Source of the DNA: JALEGB01 sp038530925
GTDB lineage: Bacteria > Pseudomonadota > Alphaproteobacteria > Rhodobacterales > Rhodobacteraceae
DNA: 9,961 bases
Assembly: GCA_038530925.1 (NCBI GenBank)
Contig: JBCBCG010000161.1
Location: 1 to 9,961 of the forward strand
Reading direction: 5' to 3'
Shown here in pieces: positions 1 through 5,900 of this stretch; the stretch's first letter is position 1; the number at the start of each line of letters is the position of its first letter. The translations under genes were made by a program, and so were the position numbers. Under the pieces are notes generated by a model, which had not been told where the DNA came from, made no database searches, and saw only the letters and a list, made by a program, of their open reading frames with translations.

Positions 1-939
1 GATGAGGGCGGCATGCGCGCCATTTGGACCGGCGAGCATCACGGCATGGGCTTCACCATCGCGCCGAACCCGTTCCTCTCGCTCGTGGATTTAGCGCATC
101 GCACAAAGCATCTGCGTCTCGGCACCGGAACGGTGGTCGCGCCCTTCTGGCATCCGATCAAGCTCGCCGGCGAGGCGGCGGCGGCGGATCTGATGACCGG
201 CGGCCGCGTCGAGCTGGGCGTCGCCCGCGGCGCTTATTCCTATGAGTATGAGCGCCTGTCGCCGGGCCTCGACGCCTGGACGGCGGGTCAGCGCCTACGC
301 GAGCTCGCGCCGCTCCTGCGCCCGCTCTGGGAGGGCGATTGCGCCCATGAAGGCGAGCATTGGCGCTTTCCCGCGACAAGCTCCGCGCCGAAGCCGCTGC
401 AAGAGGGCGGCCCGCCGATTTGGATCGCCGCGCGCGATCCCAACAGTCACGAATTCGCTGTCAAATCGGGCTTCAACGTGCAGGTCACGCCGCTCTGGCA
501 AGGGCTTGAGGAGATCGAGACGCTGATGCTGCGCTTCGAGGCGGCTTGCGCGGATCATGAGGGCGCGCGGCCGAAGATCATGCTGCTGCACCACACTTAT
601 GTGGGCGCCGATGCGGAGGATGTCGATCGCGCCGCGGCGGAGCTGAGCCGGTTCTACAGCTATTTCGGCGCTTGGTTTCAGAACAAGCGGCCGGTGCGCC
701 AAGGGCTGATCGAGCGCCTCAGCGCCGAGGAGATCGCCGCGAATGAGATGACGCCGCCTGGCAAGCTGCGCCGCGATCTGACGATGGGCGTGGCGCAAGA
801 GGTGATCGAACAAATCAAACGCTATGAGGATCTCGGCTACGATGAATACTCCTTCTGGATCGACAGCGGCATGAGCGCCGCGCGCAAACGCGCCTCGCTG
901 TCTCGGTTCATCGACGAGGTGATGCCCGCGTTCGCCTGA
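1..939 (+). CDS. LLM-class flavin-dependent oxidoreductase (luciferase-like), 5' partial
   Basis: The frame is open from base 1 (four codons D-E-G-G before the first Met at 13) and ends with TGA at 937-939, so the true start lies upstream and roughly the first 30-50 residues are missing. Visible family signals are the W-T-G-E-H-H strand end close to the N terminus, a T-K-x-L-R-L-G-T-G-T segment, the H-P-I-K-L-A-G-E helix, and G-G-R-V-E-L-G-V-A-R-G, all typical of the bacterial-luciferase TIM barrel that uses reduced FMN or F420. The segment G-G-P-P-I-W-I-A-A and the C-terminal helix about the 'dlGydeysfW' stretch fit the family as well. Members are cytoplasmic two-component monooxygenases or F420-dependent reductases; the substrate cannot be read here. 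The aldehyde dehydrogenase 17 bases downstream suggests the product is, or leads to, an aldehyde (inference). Confidence 0.88.
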   Translation, partial: DEGGMRAIWTGEHHGMGFTIAPNPFLSLVDLAHRTKHLRLGTGTVVAPFWHPIKLAGEAAAADLMTGGRVELGVARGAYSYEYERLSPGLDAWTAGQRLRELAPLLRPLWEGDCAHEGEHWRFPATSSAPKPLQEGGPPIWIAARDPNSHEFAVKSGFNVQVTPLWQGLEEIETLMLRFEAACADHEGARPKIMLLHHTYVGADAEDVDRAAAELSRFYSYFGAWFQNKRPVRQGLIERLSAEEIAANEMTPPGKLRRDLTMGVAQEVIEQIKRYEDLGYDEYSFWIDSGMSAARKRASLSRFIDEVMPAFA

Positions 940-956
940 TCCTTCGCCGCCAGATT

Positions 957-2489
957 TTGAGCAAGACGCCCATGAACCGAACGCCCAACAATCGAATGCC
1001 CACGAGCCAGACGACCGAGACGCCGCATTTCCCGCTCTATATCGACGGCGCGTTCGTCGAAGGCGCGGCCGGACAGAGGATGGAGAGCCTCAATCCAGCG
1101 ACCGGCGCGCCTTGGGCCAGCTTCGCTTGCGCCGCGTCCAAGGATGTGGACCGCGCCGTCGCCGCCGCTTCGCGCGCGCTCGAGGATCCGGCCTGGCGCG
1201 ACATGACGCAAACCGCGCGCGGCAAGCTCCTCTATCGGTTGGCGGATCTTGTTGAAGAGCACGCCGAGACGCTTGGCCGGATCGAGACCACGGACAGCGG
1301 CAAGCTGCTCGCCGAGACCGCGACGCAGACGCGGTACGTGGCGGACTACTACCGGTATTTCGCCGGGCTCGCGGACAAGATCGAAGGCGCGGTGCTGCCG
1401 ATCGACAAGCCGGACATGCATGTCTTCACCAGCCGCGAGCCGATCGGCGTGGTGGCGGCGATCCCGCCCTGGAACGCGCAGATGTTCCTGACCGCAACCA
1501 AACTCGGCCCGGCGCTCGCCGCCGGCTGCGCGGTGGTTCTCAAAGCCTCCGAAATCGCGCCGGCGCCGATGCTCGAGTTCGCCAGGTTGATCGATCGCGC
1601 CGGCTTCCCGCCTGGCGTCGTCTCGGTGATCACCGGCGATCCTGAGACCTGCGCGATCCCGCTGACGCGCCATCCGCGCATCGACCGCATCGCCTTCACC
1701 GGCGGACCGGATACGGCGCGCCACGTGCTGCGCAACGCGGCGGAGAACTTCGCCGTCACCACCTTGGAGCTGGGCGGCAAATCGCCGATCCTGGTGTTTG
1801 AGGACGCCGATCTCGACAGCGCCGCCAACGGGCTGATCGCCGGGAATTTCGGCGCCTCCGGCCAAAGCTGCGTGGCGGGTTCGCGCGGTCTGATCCAGCG
1901 CTCCGTGTTCGAGGAGATCGTCGCGCGGATCGAAGCGAAGGCGCGTGCGATCATCGTCGGCGATCCGCTCGATCCGGCGACGCATGTCGGCCCGCTCTGC
2001 ACGCGCGCGCAGATCGCGCGGATCGAAACGACGCTCGCCGCCGCCCGCGCCCAAGGCGCGCGGATCCGCTTCGGCGGCGCGCCGCTGGATCGGCCTGGCC
2101 ATTACATGGCGCCGACGCTCGTCGAATGCGCCTCGCCAGAGACCGAGACGCTGATGGTCGAGTTGTTCGGCCCGGTGATGTCGCTCCTGCCCTTCGAGGA
2201 TGAGACGGAGGCGATCCGCCTTGCCAACGAGACGCCTTACGGCCTTGGAAGCGGCGTCTTCACGCGGAACGTCGCGCGCGCGCATCGCGTCGCAAAGCGC
2301 CTGCGCGCCGGGATTTGCTGGGTGAACACCTACCGCGCGATCTCTCCGATCGCGCCGTTCGGCGGCTTCGATCAATCGGGCTACGGCCGCGAGGCGGGCG
2401 CCGAGTCCGTGCTCGATTACACCCGAACCAAGACCACCTGGATCAATCTGTCCGACGCGCCGATGCCCAACCCCTTCGTCATGCGCTGA
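957..2489 (+). CDS. NAD(P)+-dependent aldehyde dehydrogenase
   Basis: A full-length ALDH-superfamily enzyme (510 residues from the first possible start, TTG at 957) that oxidises an aldehyde to a carboxylate with NAD(P)+ in the cytoplasm. All catalytic landmarks are present with this numbering: oxyanion Asn173 in P-P-W-N, Lys196 and Glu199 in L-K-A-S-E (cofactor ribose/phosphate binding), general base Glu271 in L-E-L-G-G-K, and nucleophile Cys305 in G-Q-S-C. The Glu-Cys spacing of 34 equals the family standard. The start is uncertain: TTG 957, ATG 972 and ATG 996 are all in frame, none has a convincing Shine-Dalgarno sequence, and recognisable homology begins only near residue 27 (L-Y-I-D-G). 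It follows the LLM oxidoreductase by 17 bases (or 32 or 56), so the two are probably co-transcribed. Specific substrate unknown; it resembles the hydroxymuconic-semialdehyde/betaine-aldehyde side of the superfamily in general form only. Confidence 0.95.
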   Translation: MSKTPMNRTPNNRMPTSQTTETPHFPLYIDGAFVEGAAGQRMESLNPATGAPWASFACAASKDVDRAVAAASRALEDPAWRDMTQTARGKLLYRLADLVEEHAETLGRIETTDSGKLLAETATQTRYVADYYRYFAGLADKIEGAVLPIDKPDMHVFTSREPIGVVAAIPPWNAQMFLTATKLGPALAAGCAVVLKASEIAPAPMLEFARLIDRAGFPPGVVSVITGDPETCAIPLTRHPRIDRIAFTGGPDTARHVLRNAAENFAVTTLELGGKSPILVFEDADLDSAANGLIAGNFGASGQSCVAGSRGLIQRSVFEEIVARIEAKARAIIVGDPLDPATHVGPLCTRAQIARIETTLAAARAQGARIRFGGAPLDRPGHYMAPTLVECASPETETLMVELFGPVMSLLPFEDETEAIRLANETPYGLGSGVFTRNVARAHRVAKRLRAGICWVNTYRAISPIAPFGGFDQSGYGREAGAESVLDYTRTKTTWINLSDAPMPNPFVMR

Positions 2490-2545
2490 GACGCCGCCGC
2501 CCATGGCGATTGCCTCGCCGCGGGCGCCGAGCTAGAGGCGACTCC

Positions 2546-2662
2546 ATGCGCATCAGCGTGGGAGCGCTTTTCGGAGACCGTCCGCGGCGCTTCGCGGCCG
2601 GTCGAACCTCGGTCTCCCTCATGGCGCGCGGTCAAACCGGATGGGAGGGGCGGACGGCATGA
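2546..2662 (+). CDS. Possible 38-codon leader ORF coupled to the transporter
   Basis: ATG at 2546 is preceded by AGAGG at 2534-2538 with a 7-base spacer, a good ribosome-binding site. The frame runs 38 codons and its TGA (2660-2662) overlaps the transporter ATG (2659-2661) as ATGA, the classic arrangement for translational coupling. The peptide is basic and has no recognisable domain or membrane segment. Two alternative hairpins (2573-2617) lie inside it. It may be a regulatory leader peptide, a translated small protein, or chance in GC-rich DNA, where open frames are common. Only the RBS, the ATGA overlap and the hairpins argue for it. Confidence 0.35.
   Translation: MRISVGALFGDRPRRFAAGRTSVSLMARGQTGWEGRTA
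2573..2617 (+). repeat. Nested/alternative inverted repeats in transporter leader
   Basis: Outer arms GGAGACCG (2573-2580) and CGGTCTCC (2610-2617) are perfectly complementary. A competing hairpin uses GACCG (2576-2580) plus CCGCG (2582-2586) against CGCGG (2593-2597) plus CGGTC (2599-2603), with one T/C mismatch and a 6-base loop. Both use the same left arm, so they exclude each other. No run of T follows, so an intrinsic terminator for the aldehyde dehydrogenase is unlikely. The rest of the 2490-2658 gap shows nothing else except a single GANTC site (2540-2544). Confidence 0.55.
2643..2650 (+). promoter_or_regulatory. Ribosome-binding site deciding the transporter start
   Basis: GGGAGGGG lies 8 bases before the ATG at 2659. 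An in-frame ATG at 2641 precedes this purine tract and has no such site, so 2659 is chosen. The GGGAG at 2643-2647 is complementary to CTCCC at 2614-2618, the right arm of the leader hairpin. Confidence 0.6.
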
Positions 2663-3678
2663 CATCGCGAAGTGAACTCGTCGGCATCCTGTTCGTCATC
2701 TTGTCGGCGACAATGATCACGGTGTCGGACGCCTTCGGCAAGGAGATGTCCGCGCTGCTCCCGATCGCGGTGATCGCCTGGATGCGCTATGCGGCCGCCA
2801 CGGTGATTATGGCGCCGGCGGCGGTGGCGCTGCGCGGCTGGCGCATCCTGCCGACCCGGCGGCTGGGATTGCACGCCGCGCGCACCATGTGCCTGGTGTT
2901 CGGCATCTATTTCTATCTGAACGCACTGTCTCAAGTGACGTTCGTCTCGGCGATCTCCGCATTCATGATCTATCCGATCCTGGGCGCTGGGCTCGGCGTG
3001 CTGGTGCTGGGCGAGCGCATGACCGAGCGCAAACTCGGCGCGCTGCTCGCAGGCGTGGTGGGCGCGCTGATCGTGCTGAGACCGGTCGGCGGGTTCGAGC
3101 CTGGCGTGCTTTACGCCTTCGGCGCCGGCGTCTCAGTCTCTGTCTTCCTGATCCTCTCGCGCATGCTGTCGACCAGCGAAGATCCGGTGCGGCTGTTGAT
3201 GCTGCAATATGTGCTCGGCGCGGTGATGCTGGCGCCGCTCGCGATCTATTGGTGGGAGACGCCGCCCCTGGCGCTGGCGCCGGCGATCTTCGCCATGGCG
3301 CTCGCCTCGGTGGTGGCGCACACGGCGATGTATCTCGGCCTCGCGCGGGCGGACACGACCACGCTTGCGCCCTTTTTCTATTTCGAGCTGGTCGCCGCCG
3401 CGGTGATCGGCCTCGCCTGGTTCGGCGAATGGCCGGACGCGCTCTCCTGGCTCGGCGCGGCGGTGATCGCTTGCGCCGGTTTGATCCTGGCGCTGGCGCC
3501 GGCGAGCGAGGCCGCCGACGCCGCGGAGGCGCCCCCGACGCGCCTCGGCGCGGCGGCGCCGGGGGAGGGAGGCGGCGAGGAGGAGGAGGGCTACGGCGCC
3601 GGGCAAGGCGAGGAGCGGGTCAGCGACGAGCCTCTTCGCGCCGGGCTCGACCCGCCCCGCTCCGCGCCGGAGCTTTGA
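2659..3678 (+). CDS. DMT-superfamily (EamA-type) transporter with unusual acidic C-terminal tail
   Basis: An inner-membrane permease of the drug/metabolite transporter superfamily, 339 residues from the chosen ATG. Ten hydrophobic helices can be traced, starting with L-V-G-I-L-F-V-I-L-S near residue 7 and ending around residue 280 in L-I-L-A-L-A-P-A, as two five-helix EamA repeats. Charged loops such as the G-E-R-M-T-E-R-K segment after helix 4 (the usual EamA 'lgE' position) support the topology. Members export amino acids, nucleosides or other metabolites, or take up small solutes; the substrate cannot be predicted. It sits downstream of the LLM oxidoreductase and aldehyde dehydrogenase on the same strand and may move their substrate or product (inference). 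Odd feature: residues 280-339 form a Gly/Glu/Ala/Pro-rich, non-hydrophobic tail including an E-E-E-E run, whereas most family members end soon after helix 10. The stop is 7 bases from that of the convergent gene. Confidence 0.9.
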   Translation: MTSRSELVGILFVILSATMITVSDAFGKEMSALLPIAVIAWMRYAAATVIMAPAAVALRGWRILPTRRLGLHAARTMCLVFGIYFYLNALSQVTFVSAISAFMIYPILGAGLGVLVLGERMTERKLGALLAGVVGALIVLRPVGGFEPGVLYAFGAGVSVSVFLILSRMLSTSEDPVRLLMLQYVLGAVMLAPLAIYWWETPPLALAPAIFAMALASVVAHTAMYLGLARADTTTLAPFFYFELVAAAVIGLAWFGEWPDALSWLGAAVIACAGLILALAPASEAADAAEAPPTRLGAAAPGEGGGEEEEGYGAGQGEERVSDEPLRAGLDPPRSAPEL

Positions 3679-3685
3679 GGGCGCC

Positions 3686-4126
3686 TCACCCCGCTTTCGC
3701 GGCGCGCACCAAGATATTGGCGAGCTGAGACTTATTGAGCTTCGACAATGGCTCAGAGCTAAGATTGCGCGCCTTGATCAGCGCCGCCAGCTCCGCGTTT
3801 TTGAACTCCGTCAGCTTCTCGCGCAGCGCGAACTGGCCCTCCTCGGCCATCAGAGCGGCCAGATCCAGCGCGTCGAGCTCAGCGGGAGGCGCGTCGAGTC
3901 GCCGCCGCCGCGTCTTGACCACCAGATTAACGTGATCGCCGACGCCCTTCGAAAGCCGCGCGCTCAAGCGTTCGGCGAAGTCGGGATTTCGCTCCATCTC
4001 GTCCAAAACAGCGTCGAACAGCGCCTCAAAGAACGCCCGCGCCGGCGTCTCACGCGGCGCGCCCGGTTCGGGATGCGGCTGGCTCCCGTTCCGTAATGCG
4101 GATTTGGGGTCCGGTGTCGGCGCCAT
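3686..4126 (-). CDS. Small protein with SAP/LEM-like C-terminal motif, parA-linked
   Basis: 146 residues from ATG at 4126. It overlaps the 3' end of parA by 77 bases in another frame. AGGA at 4137-4140 lies 10 bases before this start. An internal ATG at 3997 would give 103 residues starting about 50 bases after the parA stop. Residues 1-30 are Pro-rich and probably disordered. Residues 31-62 look helical (A-F-F-E-A-L-F-D-A-V and D-F-A-E-R-L). A basic patch K-T-R-R-R-R is at 71-76. The last ~45 residues (L-T-E-F-K-N-A-E-L through S-K-L-N-K-S-Q-L-A-N-I-L) resemble the helix-extended-loop-helix of SAP/LEM/Rho-N-type nucleic-acid-binding motifs; this is pattern resemblance only. Position and composition suggest a DNA-binding or adaptor partner of the ATPase (inference). 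No named family was recognised. Confidence 0.72.
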   Translation of the reverse strand: MAPTPDPKSALRNGSQPHPEPGAPRETPARAFFEALFDAVLDEMERNPDFAERLSARLSKGVGDHVNLVVKTRRRRLDAPPAELDALDLAALMAEEGQFALREKLTEFKNAELAALIKARNLSSEPLSKLNKSQLANILVRAAKAG

Positions 4127-5039
4127 CTTCCAGAAGTCCTTTTATCTCGCGGGCGAATTCGATGAGATCGGTCTTCACGGCGGCGTACTTGTCTTTGAAC
4201 GCTTCGCCAAGATGGTCCGGCTCCAGCGCGCGCGCGATATTCGCATTCTCGCCGATCAGCGTCGTCAAGAAGCTCGCTTCGATCGCGCCGTCGCGGACAA
4301 GCTGATCCAGCAGCTTCAAGAACCGCCGATGCGTCGCGTCCGACGGGCGCACTTTCGTCGGCAGGATCGCCATGCGACCGGCGAGATTGCCGTCTCGCTT
4401 CAGCTGGCGCAAAAAGCGCTTGTTCAGCTCCTTCAGCCCCAGCGTCGACAGGTAATCCGGGATCGTCGGCATCACGATCAAATCTGAGGCGGCGACGCCG
4501 GCTTCAGCGAAGATGGAGATGCCAGGAGGGCAGTCGATCACGATCAGATCGTAGGATCCGCGGAGCCGATCCAGCGCGTCGCGCATGATCCGGCGCGTTT
4601 GCCCCTCGGGCCCGCTGCGCGAGACGACATCGCGCCCGCGCCGCGTGCGCAGCGTGTGGTAATGCTCGATCAGCGCTCGCTCGGCGTAGCGCAACGATGG
4701 TTCGGAGCAGAGCACATCGATCGCCGCGCCGCTCGCCGCCGCGGCGTCGTCGCCCGCGGTCTCGACCGCCGCGGCGCGGGTGCGGTATTCGCTCAGCGGC
4801 TCAGGCCGGCGGCCATCGGCCACCCGATCGAAGAAGGCCGCCAAGGTGCGCTCGCCGCGCACGGCCGTTTCGTATGCGGCGGCGCCGCAGAGCGCGTAAG
4901 AGGCGCTCGCCTGCGCGTCGAGATCGACCAGCAGCACTTTCCAGCCGAACTCGGCCGCACAGGTCTCCGACAGCGTGACGGCGGAGGTGGTCTTGCCCAC
5001 ACCGCCCTTCATATTGATGAAGGAAACAATTTTGCTCAT
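4050..5039 (-). CDS. ParA/MinD-family (Soj-like) ATPase
   Basis: 329 residues from ATG at 5039; AAGGAG at 5052-5057 is 12 bases upstream. The N terminus has the deviant Walker A K11-G-G-V-G-K16-T-T with signature Lys11, followed by Walker A' L-L-V-D39-L-D41, and Walker B L-I-V-I-D169-C-P-P-G. These define the ParA/MinD group, which dimerises on ATP, binds DNA or membrane non-specifically and positions cargo through a partner that triggers hydrolysis. Between A' and B there is an Ala/Arg-rich, probably lineage-specific insertion of roughly residues 70-110. No parB-like gene with ParB-N/KorB domains is next to it; instead the overlapping downstream gene encodes a small protein with a SAP/LEM-like end. 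It therefore looks like an orphan ParA that may position a plasmid-derived locus, protein complex or organelle rather than the main chromosomal system. Its last ~20 codons, shared with the next gene, use less favoured codons. The upstream region is structured (see separate entries). Confidence 0.93.
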   Translation of the reverse strand: MSKIVSFINMKGGVGKTTSAVTLSETCAAEFGWKVLLVDLDAQASASYALCGAAAYETAVRGERTLAAFFDRVADGRRPEPLSEYRTRAAAVETAGDDAAAASGAAIDVLCSEPSLRYAERALIEHYHTLRTRRGRDVVSRSGPEGQTRRIMRDALDRLRGSYDLIVIDCPPGISIFAEAGVAASDLIVMPTIPDYLSTLGLKELNKRFLRQLKRDGNLAGRMAILPTKVRPSDATHRRFLKLLDQLVRDGAIEASFLTTLIGENANIARALEPDHLGEAFKDKYAAVKTDLIEFAREIKGLLEDGADTGPQIRITEREPAASRTGRAA

Positions 5040-5108
5040 TTTATCGTTATGCTCCTTGCCTGAGCGCCCCGCTTAGCGCGCTCATTGCAGCAAGAACAAG
5101 GCTTGAAA

Positions 5109-5134
5109 ATTCGCCGAGACTCCCTGCGGCGAAT
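5109..5134 (-). repeat. Inverted repeat upstream of parA (hairpin 2)
   Basis: ATTCGCCG (5109-5116) and CGGCGAAT (5127-5134) are perfect 8-base arms around a 10-base loop. Read on the minus strand the hairpin is followed by TTTC, a weak approximation of an intrinsic terminator. The loop contains GACTC (5118-5122), a GANTC site of the type methylated by CcrM in alphaproteobacteria. The right arm is shared with hairpin 1, so the two structures exclude each other. Confidence 0.6.
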
Positions 5135-5176
5135 AGCGGAAAGACCAGCTGCGGCGCCAAATCACCCGCTATTCGC
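5129..5176 (-). repeat. Inverted repeat upstream of parA (hairpin 1)
   Basis: GCGAATAGCGG (5129-5139) and CCGCTATTCGC (5166-5176) form a perfect 11-base inverted repeat with a 26-base spacer, 90-137 bases upstream of the parA start and just after the GST stop codon. It could be a protein operator or centromere-like site, a 3' hairpin of the GST message, or one arm of an alternative RNA structure with the 5109-5134 repeat. The rest of the 5040-5194 gap shows no gene and no clear -35/-10 promoter to my reading. Confidence 0.6.
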
Positions 5177-5194
5177 GAACATGCCCCCGCATCA

Positions 5195-5806
5195 TCAACT
5201 TAAGGTCGCAGCAACCGCCGGGCGGGCCCGGACGCCGTCCCACCACCCCGTCAAAGCCGGACGGCCGATGCGCCAATCCCGGTCGGGAAAGCGGAAATCG
5301 AGATATGGCAGCGCCGCCGCCAGCGCCGCGTCGCCGAGATCAAAGCGATCCGCCGCCAAGGCGCGCGTCTCAGCCCAATCGAGCGCCGAGACGACTTTGC
5401 CCCATTGAATGTCGAGCCATTCCGGCCAGTGCAGCGCCTCGGGCCGCAGCCGCGTCTCATAGGCGACGCCCACCGCGGCGTCGCAAATCCCATCGCCCAA
5501 CGCCTGCCGCGTCAGCGTGTCTTGTCGGTCAGGCCCGCCTGAGGGCAGCATCGCGCGCGCCGTGGCCTCATCCGGACAGCTCTCGATCATCGCTTCGGCG
5601 ATCACGCGGCTGTCGAACAGGATCCGCTCATCGCTGGTTTCAAGGAACGGGATTTTCTTCAGAGGGGTCTTCGCGCGCAGCCCCGGATCATCGAGCGGTG
5701 TGCCCTCCGCCGCGATGAACTCGACGCGCTCCTCAAGCTCAAGCTCGCCGATCACGATGCGAACTTTGCGGACGAAAGGGGAATTGACCGAACCGTAAAG
5801 GCGCAT
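5195..5806 (-). CDS. Glutathione S-transferase, YibF-like
   Basis: 203 residues, close to the ~202 of E. coli YibF. The N-terminal thioredoxin fold starts M-R-L-Y-G-S-V-N-S9-P-F-V-R-K-V, where Ser9 sits at the usual catalytic/glutathione-activating position; the cis-proline is Pro53 in K-K-I-P-F-L, and F-D-S66-R-V-I is the glutathione gamma-glutamyl-binding segment. The C-terminal all-helical domain shows A-L-G-D-G-I-C-D-A and the late L-P-Y-L-D-F-R motif typical of this subgroup. The start is set by AGGAG 8 bases upstream of ATG 5806; the open frame continues 64 residues further upstream, but that stretch is basic, low in structure and unlike any GST. Cytoplasmic; likely glutathione-dependent conjugation, reduction or binding of an electrophile; YibF physiology is itself poorly defined. 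It follows the AEC transporter on the same strand by 94 bases. Confidence 0.93.
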   Translation of the reverse strand: MRLYGSVNSPFVRKVRIVIGELELEERVEFIAAEGTPLDDPGLRAKTPLKKIPFLETSDERILFDSRVIAEAMIESCPDEATARAMLPSGGPDRQDTLTRQALGDGICDAAVGVAYETRLRPEALHWPEWLDIQWGKVVSALDWAETRALAADRFDLGDAALAAALPYLDFRFPDRDWRIGRPALTGWWDGVRARPAVAATLS

Positions 5807-5832
5807 GCGCTTCGCTCCTGCATTGAAAACCA

Positions 5833-5851
5833 GCGGTCTGGACCTGACCGC
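5833..5851 (-). repeat. Short inverted repeat upstream of the GST gene
   Basis: GCGGTC (5833-5838) and GACCGC (5846-5851) are perfect 6-base arms around 7 bases, 27-45 bases before the GST start. It could be a small operator or leader hairpin; in DNA of this composition chance is quite possible. A second, weaker one, AGGCG-agc-CGCCT (5884-5896), lies just after the AEC stop codon, with no T-run. Confidence 0.3.
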
Positions 5852-5900
5852 CCGGTAAAGAGCATAGGCCGCGCGCGCCGCGGAGGCGAGCCGCCTGGCG

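Noticed and set aside
837..2504. A 555-codon open frame on the minus strand covering the whole aldehyde dehydrogenase gene
   Set aside because: The plus-strand enzyme has every catalytic residue in place. The antisense product is Arg/Gly/Ala/His-rich with no domain, as expected for a mirror frame in GC-rich coding DNA.
2490..2658. An intrinsic terminator for the aldehyde dehydrogenase
   Set aside because: Hairpins are present, but no T-run follows any of them and they lie close to the transporter start, so a leader role fits better.
3133..3606. A minus-strand frame starting with a signal-peptide-like hydrophobic stretch opposite the transporter tail
   Set aside because: The hydrophobic start arises from the complement of the Glu/Gly-rich tail codons; the remainder is Arg/Gln-rich noise lying opposite transmembrane helices of the real gene.
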